DNA of 6,021 nucleotides, from positions 1 to 6,021 of the forward strand of contig JBGVKV010000018.1 in NCBI GenBank assembly GCA_045123975.1, given 5' to 3'. Position 1 is the stretch's first letter, and every line of letters starts with the position of its first letter. This DNA comes from SIG701 sp045123975 (GTDB lineage Bacteria > Bacillota > Clostridia > Oscillospirales > CAG-272). Below are positions 1-4,825 of this stretch, in pieces. Below the pieces are notes generated by a model, which worked only from the letters and a program-made list of their open reading frames with translations, was not told the origin of the DNA and searched no databases. A program made the position numbers and the translations under genes.

Positions 1-354
1 GCAAGCGAAGGCAGACTTGTGGCAGGTACGTGAAACCGTAGTGAAGCCTACGTTGGATATTTCACAAAATGGGGAGATGGTGCTCACGATTTCAATCCAA
101 TCTCTGACCTGACCGTAACCGAGATCTATGAATTTCTCCGCTACCTGAATGCTCCAAAACATATCATAGAAAAGGCTCCGTCAGCGGCACTTTTTGACGG
201 TCAGACCGACGAGAGTGAAATGGGTGTGACGTATGCCGAGCTTGACACGGTTCTTTGCGGTAAAGAAATTCCAAGTGAAAAAAGAAAAATTATTGATAAG
301 CTTCATCATCAAAGCGAGCATAAGAGAAAGGAAATTGCTGTTTACGGCAAATAA
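1..354 (+). pseudogene. nadE: NAD synthetase (NadE) C-terminal part, with in-frame stop
   Basis: NadE makes NAD+ from nicotinic acid adenine dinucleotide, ATP and ammonia (or glutamine) in the cytoplasm. Frame 1 reads LVAGT-stop-NRSEAYVGYF, then KWGDGAHDFNPISDLTVTEIY, then APSAALFDGQTDESEMGVTYAELD, and ends ...SEHKRKEIAVYGK at a TAA (352-354). This matches the NadE C-terminal half: the GTGN(K/L/R)SE nucleotide loop, the GDG..D..PI.DL segment, the PSA.L..GQTDE.E.G..Y.ELD segment and the EHKR tail. The codon expected to be the first Gly of GTGN is TGA (31-33), one base from GGA. Homology continues in the same frame on both sides, so this is a single nonsense change and not a frameshift. The gene begins before the window, so the synthetase's N-terminal part cannot be judged. 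A sequencing error is possible. Reassignment of UGA to Gly is unlikely because other genes here end in TGA. The family assignment is strong; pseudogene status rests on that one base. Confidence 0.85.
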
Positions 355-358
355 GATT

Positions 359-751
359 ATGATAGTCAAGCAGATCTTAACGAATCCCATCTATCTTGGA
401 AACTTGGTACAGCTCAAGACTTATACGCTTTCCTACAAGAACAGAAAGCAGGTCAAGAACGAGCCCGAGGATATGGTTACGATCTACAATACTCACGAAG
501 CTATCGTAACACAAGAACTGTGGGATAAGTGCCGTGAGATGGAAGCCTCGGTCAGCCAAGGGAAGAAGAACAAGACGGGATATGTCAATCCCTTGTCGGG
601 ACTTGTGTATTGCGCCGATTGCGGTAATAAGATGTATATCGCTTGGAACAATACGCGCCACAAGAGAACCGATCCGAGAACCTATCACAGAGAGAACTTC
701 AAATGCGGAGCTTACTCAAAATTCGGTGATAGGGTGTGTTCAAGCCACTAT
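359..751 (+). pseudogene. Large serine recombinase remnant (recombinase domain end plus zinc ribbon)
   Basis: The frame reads VKQILTNPIYLGNLVQ, then EDMVTIYNTHEAIVTQELWDK, then NPLSGLVYCADCGNKMYI and FKCGAYSKFGDRVCSSHY. These are hallmarks of large serine recombinases of the TndX/TnpX type: the end of the Recombinase domain (ILTNP.Y.GN), the NTHE.I....W segment and a zinc beta-ribbon whose four cysteines (CADC, KC, VC) are all kept. The N-terminal resolvase domain with the catalytic serine and most of the DNA-binding domain are missing, because similarity starts only a few bases after the nadE stop at 354. The coiled-coil and C-terminal tail are missing too, because similarity stops after CSSHY at about 751. 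The frame stays open to 1018, but that tail reads through two terminators and part of a tRNA and is not recombinase-like. It cannot be an active recombinase. It is best read as debris of an integrative element or transposon. The ATG at 359 has no convincing ribosome binding site. Confidence 0.82.
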
Positions 752-864
752 AACCCCTCAAATCCTGCACCGCATAGTCAAAGAAAAGCCACCCGAGCCT
801 CCCCGCTCCACCGCCAAATTTACTCATGTGGTCACCGACTATGGTCTGACATGTGGTCAAACGC
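752..864. other. Unassigned spacer after recombinase remnant
   Basis: I recognise no gene here. Recombinase similarity has ended and the open frames across it have no family signature. Its minus strand holds a 44-codon frame opening at 827 and running left, but without a good ribosome binding site or a recognisable product. The only structure seen is a pair of short direct repeats, listed separately. It probably belongs to the scar between the mobile-element remnant and the tRNA transcription unit. Confidence 0.4.
825..859. repeat. Short direct repeat CATGTGGTCA (two copies)
   Basis: CATGTGGTCA occurs at 825-834 and again at 850-859, 25 bp apart start to start. A related TGGTCTGAC sits between the copies (842-850). 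Two exact 10-mers this close are unlikely by chance, but no function is evident. They could be part of an old recombination site or of a transposon end. Confidence 0.4.
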
Positions 865-910
865 AAAAAAACGGGCTTGTTCCAACCTCAATTCGGGAAG
901 GAACAAGCCC
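865..910 (-). terminator. Rho-independent terminator, distal to tRNA-Pro
   Basis: GGGCTTGTTCC (873-883) pairs perfectly with GGAACAAGCCC (900-910), an 11-bp stem with a 16-nt loop. On the minus strand the hairpin is followed by G and then seven T (plus-strand A run 865-871), the form of an intrinsic terminator for transcription coming leftward from the tRNA. On the plus strand there is no T run after the hairpin. It is the second of two minus-strand terminators behind tRNA-Pro, so it may be a back-up or may once have ended another transcript. Confidence 0.72.
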
Positions 911-960
911 ATCTTATTTACCGCGAAAACGCAAGCTTTCACGAGCTTTTGCGGGAAAAC

Positions 961-995
961 AAAAGAAAAACGGGAATCTGATGATTCCCGTTTTT
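961..995 (-). terminator. Rho-independent terminator of tRNA-Pro
   Basis: A 13-bp perfect inverted repeat, AAAAACGGGAATC (966-978) and GATTCCCGTTTTT (983-995), with a 4-nt loop begins one base after the tRNA CCA end at 997. On the minus strand the stem ends in T5, then C and TTTT, a good intrinsic terminator. The position right after the mature tRNA 3' end supports a monocistronic tRNA transcript. The stem is symmetrical, so it could also act weakly on plus-strand read-through from the recombinase remnant. Confidence 0.85.
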
Positions 996-996
996 C

Positions 997-1072
997 TGGT
1001 CTGAGTGACTGGACTTGAACCAGCGGCCTCTACCACCCCAAGGTAGCGCGCTACCAACTGCGCCACACCCAG
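997..1072 (-). tRNA. tRNA-Pro (anticodon GGG)
   Basis: The minus strand folds into a full 76-nt cloverleaf. The acceptor CTGGGTG pairs with CACTCAG (one G-T pair). The D stem is GCGC/GCGC with loop AGTTGGTA. The anticodon stem is CTACC/GGTAG with loop TTGGGGT, which gives anticodon GGG for proline codon CCC (and CCU by wobble). The variable loop is AGGCC. The T stem is GCTGG/CCAGT around TTCAAGT. The discriminator is A, and the CCA tail is encoded in the DNA. All stems are intact, so the gene looks functional despite the decayed neighbourhood. It has its own promoter to the right and a terminator directly after it. Its 3' end faces the recombinase remnant, the usual orientation when a tRNA gene borders an integrated element. 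Confidence 0.97.
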
Positions 1073-1091
1073 ATGTCCTGACGACTCGTAT

Positions 1092-1120
1092 ATTATAGCA
1101 CACTTGTATCGGATAGTCAA
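1092..1120 (-). promoter_or_regulatory. Sigma-A promoter of tRNA-Pro, with UP-like A/T tract
   Basis: On the minus strand TTGACT (-35, 1115-1120) and TATAAT (-10, 1092-1097) are separated by exactly 17 bp. The predicted start is near 1085, giving a 5' leader of about 13 nt to be trimmed before the mature tRNA end at 1072. Upstream of the -35, at about 1123-1150, the strand is almost pure A/T with A runs, which resembles the UP elements found at strong stable-RNA promoters. Confidence 0.9.
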
Positions 1121-1208
1121 GTGCTTTTTATTATTTTTTGTAATTTTATGCAATGAATAAATATTGTCTGAATTTTGGGGCGATTATTGCACAATTCGAT
1201 ACATATTA

Positions 1209-1238
1209 TTGGACGTGGCAGGGAATGCTGACTTATGA
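1209..1238 (+). promoter_or_regulatory. Possible promoter for the DUF1540 gene (weak)
   Basis: TTGGAC (1209-1214) and TTATGA (1233-1238), 18 bp apart, are the best -35/-10 pair I find between the tRNA promoter and the DUF1540 start. The -10 is a poor match to consensus, so the real promoter may lie elsewhere or use another sigma factor. Confidence 0.25.
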
Positions 1239-1277
1239 AATCGCAACGGTTTCAATTCAGACAGAGGAGATCATACT

Positions 1278-1469
1278 ATGGAAAACAAGACTGCAAACTA
1301 CTGTATTGCCTGCACCGTTACCCAGTGCCGCAATCACGTGAAGACGGCGAACTATTGCGCCCTGGACAAGATCCAGGTGGGCACCCACGAGTCCAATCCC
1401 ACTGTAAGCCAGTGCACGGATTGTGAATCCTTCGTGGTGGACAAATCCTGCGATCACTGCAATAGCTGA
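1278..1469 (+). CDS. DUF1540 domain small cysteine-rich protein
   Basis: A 63-residue cytoplasmic mini-protein with eight cysteines (9, 12, 17, 27, 46, 49, 58, 61) and no signal peptide or membrane segment. The order CTVTQC...NYCALDKIQVG...QCTDCESF fits DUF1540, a short family common in Clostridia and Bacilli whose conserved cysteines suggest a metal-binding (probably zinc) knuckle. Its biochemical role is unknown. Four cysteines (9, 49, 58, 61) are beyond the usual four, and two CxxC pairs lie at the C-terminal end. The start is supported by a purine-rich GAGGAGA (1264-1270) seven bases before the ATG, and the alternative frames have none. Translation ends with TGA followed at once by TAA. 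A strong terminator follows, so the gene is probably transcribed alone. Confidence 0.88.
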   Translation: MENKTANYCIACTVTQCRNHVKTANYCALDKIQVGTHESNPTVSQCTDCESFVVDKSCDHCNS

Positions 1470-1476
1470 TAAAAGT

Positions 1477-1511
1477 ATAACCGGAGGGGAACCCTCCGGT
1501 TATGTTTTTTA
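1477..1511 (+). terminator. Bidirectional terminator between DUF1540 gene and envelope operon
   Basis: ATAACCGGAGGG (1477-1488) and CCCTCCGGTTAT (1492-1503) form a 12-bp perfect stem with a 3-nt GAA loop. On the plus strand it is followed by GTTTTTTATTTAT, a strong intrinsic terminator. On the minus strand it begins six bases after the stop of the DUF4358 gene and is followed by a weaker ACTTTTATC tract, so one hairpin probably serves both convergent units. Confidence 0.92.
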
Positions 1512-2000
1512 TTTATCACTCAGTGATGCAGATACCGCGTCGAATAGTGCGGTCTTTTCCGCCTCGGACAGGATTCCGTACACAACGTACTGACCGAAGA
1601 TACGGTATTCCGCATCCCGCAGCTTGGGGTACTCTTCCACCAGGTACATACCGGTCCATTCCTCGTTACGCTGGGTAAGGTAGTCCTGAACGGCCTTTTC
1701 CACGGCGGCGGTGTCATTGCCGATTGCCTTAATGATGCCGATCTCATCCAGTGACGAGCCGGTGTTCTGCATATAGATGGCGTAATCCTCCATGATGGAT
1801 GTATCCAGCATCATGCGGTAGCGGACGTAATCCGTGTCCACAGCGGCCAAAGGAGCATCGGTGGATACAACCTCGGCTACAGCCGAATAGACCTCTCCGG
1901 CTGTTTTATCGCTGCGATAGGAGGGGGGAGTGTTCTTTGTGCAGGAGGGAAGTGCGAGAAGCACAGCGGTCAGAAGCACCGCAAAAATCCGTTTTTTCAT
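1509..2000 (-). CDS. DUF4358 family lipoprotein
   Basis: A 163-residue protein with a lipoprotein signal: MKKR, a hydrophobic core at 5-17 and the lipobox LPSC with Cys20 as the predicted lipidated residue, so it should sit on the outer face of the membrane. The C-terminal half (MYLVEEYPKLRDAEYRIFGQYVVYGILSEAEKTALFDAV) resembles DUF4358, a clostridial family of unknown function. From general knowledge, DUF4358 genes often neighbour MBOAT acyltransferase and SGNH-type genes, and here the upstream neighbour is an SGNH hydrolase. It is the last gene of a three-gene operon, 18 bp after the SGNH stop. Its ribosome binding site AAAAGGA (about 2014-2020) overlaps that stop codon and lies 13 bases from the ATG, which suggests coupled translation. 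The lipobox is seen directly; the DUF4358 assignment is from motif memory. Confidence 0.85.
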   Translation of the reverse strand: MKKRIFAVLLTAVLLALPSCTKNTPPSYRSDKTAGEVYSAVAEVVSTDAPLAAVDTDYVRYRMMLDTSIMEDYAIYMQNTGSSLDEIGIIKAIGNDTAAVEKAVQDYLTQRNEEWTGMYLVEEYPKLRDAEYRIFGQYVVYGILSEAEKTALFDAVSASLSDK

Positions 2001-2018
2001 AAGTACTGTATCGTCCTT

Positions 2019-2990
2019 TTATTCTTCTGTGTAACCGGGCAGCGCATGGGTACGGATGTAGTCCAGAACGATGCCGCAGGAATCGGCGTTCAGGTGGATG
2101 CCGTCGCCGTTCTGATAGGCCTCAGGCAGATAGCCTTCCTCATCGGCCAGCACGCTGATGGTATCCAGATAGTAGATGCCGCAATCCTCAGCCACGCGCT
2201 GTACCCAGCCGTTGGCGGCCCGTATGCGTTCGTTGTTGATGGATTTGGTTTTCTCCCAGTTGCGTGCTACGGGGTAAATGGATTGCAGGATAATCTTTGT
2301 GTCGGGGGAAGCGTTTTTGATCTTGTTCACCAGCTTGGTATAAACGGAGATGAAGTAGTCTTCCTTATCGTGCATGTAGGAAACGCCGTTTACGCCCAGG
2401 GTGATTACCATAATTTCGGGTTGCTTGCGGCTTGCCGCTTCTTCAATGGTGATCTCCTCCTCCGTTTCCGGATAGAGGATCGTAGTGGTCAGCGCCAGAT
2501 CCAGAGCCAGCGTACGGGATTTGGGAGTCCAGATCTGCATGCTGTCTCTGCCGCCGCTCAATTTTCCGTAATAGAGCAGGGAGTAGGTAGTGGAGTCACC
2601 GAGGAACACGATTTTGTCCTGATACTCAATGCCTGCATCCGCGGTTTCGCCCAATACGTACTCGCCTGTGGCGGGGACAATGAGAGGCTCGGTTTCCGCC
2701 GGATCCGTTTGTTCCGTTGCGGGCGGCTCAGCAGTCGTATCCGCATCCGTTACGTCCGGGATTTCGGTTGTGTCCGGAACCGTTGTGTCGGTGGCGGGAT
2801 CCGTTGCGGGCGGTAAGGTGTCGGAGGGCAGGGGATCGGTGACGGGAGGCGGCGTGGGCTTTTGCCGTGCCGGCTGGAACATATGCCCGCCGGATGCGAT
2901 AACGCCGATCAGAATGATTGCGCACGTCAGCGCGGCAGCAATCAGAAAGAAGAGCCACGGAGTGGCGGACTGTTTTTTGTTTTTATACAT
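2019..2990 (-). CDS. Membrane-anchored SGNH/GDSL-type hydrolase
   Basis: A 323-residue ester hydrolase or transferase of the SGNH fold, predicted outside the membrane. Residues 10-33 form one membrane anchor. Residues about 42-105 are a flexible stalk very rich in Pro, Thr, Asp and Glu. The catalytic domain follows from about 120: block I IVFLGDSTTYS with nucleophile Ser133, block III MVITLGVNGVSYM with Gly199 and Asn201 for the oxyanion hole, and block V NGDGIHLN with Asp296 and His299. All the SGNH residues I can check are present, so it looks active. The substrate is not evident; envelope glycan O-acyl groups are the natural guess for an extracytoplasmic SGNH protein next to DUF4358. It lies 21 bp after the membrane protein gene and 18 bp before the lipoprotein gene. 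The ribosome binding site before ATG 2990 is weak (AGGCAG), so translation may be coupled to the gene before. Confidence 0.88.
   Translation of the reverse strand: MYKNKKQSATPWLFFLIAAALTCAIILIGVIASGGHMFQPARQKPTPPPVTDPLPSDTLPPATDPATDTTVPDTTEIPDVTDADTTAEPPATEQTDPAETEPLIVPATGEYVLGETADAGIEYQDKIVFLGDSTTYSLLYYGKLSGGRDSMQIWTPKSRTLALDLALTTTILYPETEEEITIEEAASRKQPEIMVITLGVNGVSYMHDKEDYFISVYTKLVNKIKNASPDTKIILQSIYPVARNWEKTKSINNERIRAANGWVQRVAEDCGIYYLDTISVLADEEGYLPEAYQNGDGIHLNADSCGIVLDYIRTHALPGYTEE
2713..2813. repeat. In-frame direct repeat in the stalk region
   Basis: TCCGTTGCGGGCGG occurs at 2713-2726 and at 2800-2813, 87 bp (29 codons) apart. On the minus strand each copy encodes PPAT in the Pro/Thr-rich stalk of the SGNH protein. 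The in-frame spacing suggests the stalk can lengthen or shorten by repeat slippage or recombination. Confidence 0.6.
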
Positions 2991-3011
2991 AAGACTGCCT
3001 GTTTCGTGTGA

Positions 3012-3452
3012 TTATTTTTTTACGTTCTGGAACTGACTCTCGTACGCGGATTCCCGATTGAGTTTGCTCTGGCGGAGATGCCGGATCAGGAACAAAACCA
3101 AAGCGCAGGCGCCGTAGAACAGCGTGTAAGCCACAAGTACGACGAATACGCCGCCGGGAGACATGGACGACTGTCCCCATACGATGAATATGACGGTGAA
3201 GATCAGGGTGCATGCACCGTAATGGAGCAGCAGCTTGAGCGCACCGGGGAGTCGGGAGTGGAGAACGAGCTGGTTTACCCCCTCAAACAAGAGACTGAAT
3301 ACGAGAAGCATATACAGCATTTCCAGCCGGGGAACCCGTTGATAACCGTCCTCGGCAAGCAGGCTTCCGCAGGTGTACAGGATCAGCGTTGCTGCGGTAA
3401 AATATATACAGGCGCCGGACAGAATTTTTCCGAGCCGTTCGCGTATTTTCAT
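3012..3452 (-). CDS. Four-helix integral membrane protein (DUF3021-like)
   Basis: A 146-residue protein with four predicted membrane helices at about 13-32, 45-64, 72-92 and 101-123, a basic N-terminus (MKIRERLGK) and a charged C-terminal tail of about 23 residues (RHLRQSKLNRES...NVKK). Length and the four-helix layout resemble DUF3021 proteins of Firmicutes, but I see no diagnostic motif, so the family name is tentative and the function unknown. It is the first gene of the operon with the SGNH hydrolase and the DUF4358 lipoprotein, and has a promoter directly upstream. The ATG at 3452 follows AAGGGAG (3462-3468) by nine bases, a good ribosome binding site. The chain could be a small transporter-like or scaffolding partner of the envelope enzymes; this is inference from context only. 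Confidence 0.78.
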   Translation of the reverse strand: MKIRERLGKILSGACIYFTAATLILYTCGSLLAEDGYQRVPRLEMLYMLLVFSLLFEGVNQLVLHSRLPGALKLLLHYGACTLIFTVIFIVWGQSSMSPGGVFVVLVAYTLFYGACALVLFLIRHLRQSKLNRESAYESQFQNVKK

Positions 3453-3484
3453 AAATTACAACTCCCTTGCAGAACTCTCTACAT

Positions 3485-3513
3485 AGGATAACACGGAAAT
3501 ACATTTTTTGCAA
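3485..3513 (-). promoter_or_regulatory. Sigma-A promoter of the three-gene envelope operon
   Basis: On the minus strand TTGCAA (-35, 3508-3513) and TATCCT (-10, 3485-3490) are 17 bp apart. The predicted start near 3478 gives a leader of about 26 nt containing the AAGGGAG site of the first gene. No terminator is visible between the M23 gene stop at 3568 and this promoter, so read-through from the peptidase gene may add to operon expression. Confidence 0.7.
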
Positions 3514-3567
3514 GAGAATCGACGAGATTTACTTACATTTGCGCGGATTTTACAAATTATTCACCAA

Positions 3568-4545
3568 CTAATCGAGGGAGTTTTTGGGGATCCGAACCGC
3601 TTTGGCGTGGAATTCACCGTCTTCCCCCTTGTAAACGGCGCTGCGCTGGATATAAAGGAATTTGGTCAATTCATACATGTCGATCCAGATTTGATTCCAC
3701 CCATCTTTTTGGCTGCTGTCGAAAATCAATTGCATTCCGTAGTGCAGGTGTGGTGTATCGATGTTGTTGGTGTTTTCCTTCCGGCTGTATCCGGTCATGC
3801 CCAGATAGCCGATCACCTCGCCCGCATCCACGATCTTTCCTTCGTACATATCCGTGTAGGGATGGTTCTTACGCAGGTGTGCATAGTAGTAATACCGCTT
3901 GCCGTCAAAGGAACGGATTCCCAAACGCCATCCGCCGTACTGATTCCAGCCGCAGGCTTCCACATAGCCTGCTTCTACCGCGATGATCGGTGTTCCCACG
4001 CTTCCCATAAGATCGTGTCCCAGGTGCTTGCGCTTGTATCCGTAGGACCGGGAAGCGCCGAAATCATCGTAATGGCTGTACCCATATCCTTTGGCAATGG
4101 GGGAGTAGGCTATCAGACCGTAGCCCTCGCAGGACGTTCCGTCGTCGGTGATTTCCGTGTATTCTCCCAGCATTCCGCCAAGTACGGCACTGTAGGCTTC
4201 CTTATAATAGGCGAATGTCTTATCGTTTTTAGACAACGCACAAAAATCAGCGCCATGCTTGTATTTTTCCACTATATCCTTCAAGTCGGATTCTTTATAC
4301 CGGGCAAAATCACCTCCGTACCGAACAGCCAGAACAGCCAGCAACTCGACCCAGTCGATCTCGCGCTCACTGCCGTGAGAGGTTACGTCTGCCTCCATGG
4401 CGTTCCGCAGAGCCTCTGCGCTTACGTTGAAATCTACCCATCGGATATACTTTTTTTCATCGGTGCTGTCGGCGGCATATATTTTACCCGTAGCCGACCA
4501 TACGGTCAAAAAGGCAAGAAGGAGTGCCATCATTTTTTTATACAT
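3568..4545 (-). CDS. Secreted M23 family metallopeptidase (LytM-type)
   Basis: A 325-residue predicted cell-wall endopeptidase that would cut peptide cross-bridges in peptidoglycan with a zinc ion. Residues 1-24 look like a cleavable signal peptide (MYKKMMALLLAFLTVWSATG, cut near IYA/AD). Residues 33-130 form a helical clostridial N-terminal region (YIRWVDFNVSAEAL..AM, DWVELLAVLAVRYGG, YYKEAYSAVLGGMLGEY). The M23 domain follows: HLGHD gives His174 and Asp178 (HxxxD), YYYYAHL gives His223, and PHLHYG gives His266 and His268 (HxH). All ligands and the catalytic histidine are present, so it should be active, unlike the degenerate M23 domains of SpoIIQ-like proteins. It is transcribed alone or ahead of the envelope operon, and divergently from nusB. 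The start at 4545 follows GAGGA (4555-4559) by nine bases. The M at residue 5 would shorten the signal peptide and is less likely. Confidence 0.92.
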   Translation of the reverse strand: MYKKMMALLLAFLTVWSATGKIYAADSTDEKKYIRWVDFNVSAEALRNAMEADVTSHGSEREIDWVELLAVLAVRYGGDFARYKESDLKDIVEKYKHGADFCALSKNDKTFAYYKEAYSAVLGGMLGEYTEITDDGTSCEGYGLIAYSPIAKGYGYSHYDDFGASRSYGYKRKHLGHDLMGSVGTPIIAVEAGYVEACGWNQYGGWRLGIRSFDGKRYYYYAHLRKNHPYTDMYEGKIVDAGEVIGYLGMTGYSRKENTNNIDTPHLHYGMQLIFDSSQKDGWNQIWIDMYELTKFLYIQRSAVYKGEDGEFHAKAVRIPKNSLD

Positions 4546-4568
4546 TTTTCCTATTCCTCGCGTTGCGA

Positions 4569-4594
4569 TGTGTATGCATATACGGTATAAATAT
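4569..4594 (-). promoter_or_regulatory. Possible sigma-E-like (sporulation) promoter of the M23 gene
   Basis: On the minus strand ATATT (4590-4594) and CATACACA (4569-4576) are 13 bp apart, close to the mother-cell sigma-E pattern known from Bacillus (ATATT, about 14 bp, CATACAnT). The last -10 base does not match. The start would fall near 4562, giving a very short leader that still includes the GAGGA site. I find no good sigma-A promoter for this gene in the spacer. Evidence is suggestive only. Confidence 0.3.
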
Positions 4595-4717
4595 GTGCAG
4601 AGGAGATAAAAAATATGCCCGGTTCCTTTTGGCGGATATGGATGCGGTACCGTCCGTTTCCTTCAATAAATTATTTTCTTAATATGTGGAACGGGGGGAA
4701 TAAATTCCTTTTACGGA

Positions 4718-4746
4718 TTGACAATCAAGGCGCGGGAATGTATAAT
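4718..4746 (+). promoter_or_regulatory. Consensus sigma-A promoter of nusB
   Basis: TTGACA (4718-4723) and TATAAT (4741-4746) match consensus at every position with the ideal 17-bp spacer. Transcription should start near 4752-4753, leaving a leader of about 73 nt. The leader's first 35 bases are almost all A/T. Confidence 0.93.
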
Positions 4747-4791
4747 ATACAATGAATAATTTTATATTATTATATATTAATATACATCAGC

Positions 4792-4825
4792 GGAAAGGAT
4801 CTGTCCTCGGACAGTTGTACTGTGT
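4792..4825 (+). promoter_or_regulatory. Displaced ribosome binding site with hairpin before nusB
   Basis: The only Shine-Dalgarno-like sequence, GGAAAGGA (4792-4799), ends 26 nt before the nusB ATG at 4826, much farther than the usual 5-10. Between them CTGTC (4801-4805) and GACAG (4810-4814) form a 5-bp hairpin with a CTCG loop. Folding removes 14 nt and leaves an effective spacing of about 12 nt. The ATG is nevertheless the right start, because MSRRKEREE..QLLFE is the typical NusB N-terminus and no in-frame start lies closer to the site. The hairpin may therefore set the initiation rate. Confidence 0.55.

Noticed and set aside
31..33. UGA reassigned to glycine as the organism's genetic code
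   Set aside because: The DUF1540 gene ends in TGA-TAA and nusB ends in TGA exactly at its family length and at the next start codon, and no other gene shows internal TGA.
752..1018. Extension of the recombinase reading frame to 1018 as real protein
   Set aside because: The tail has no recombinase similarity, crosses two terminator hairpins and ends inside the tRNA-Pro gene.
914..1153. 79-codon minus-strand open frame overlapping tRNA-Pro
   Set aside because: It reads through the complete tRNA gene and its terminator; the peptide is a translation of tRNA sequence.
2046..2816. 256-codon plus-strand open frame opposite the SGNH gene
   Set aside because: Low-complexity antisense product without recognisable motifs; the SGNH blocks are clear on the minus strand.
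3508..4590. 360-codon open frame on the plus strand opposite the M23 peptidase
   Set aside because: It is longer than the real gene, but its translation has no family signature, no ribosome binding site and no domain. The minus strand encodes a complete M23 protein with signal peptide and all ligands. It is an antisense shadow.
4645..4652. Palindrome CGGTACCG as an operator in the M23-nusB spacer
   Set aside because: Eight bases, single copy, not positioned over either promoter; too short to support.
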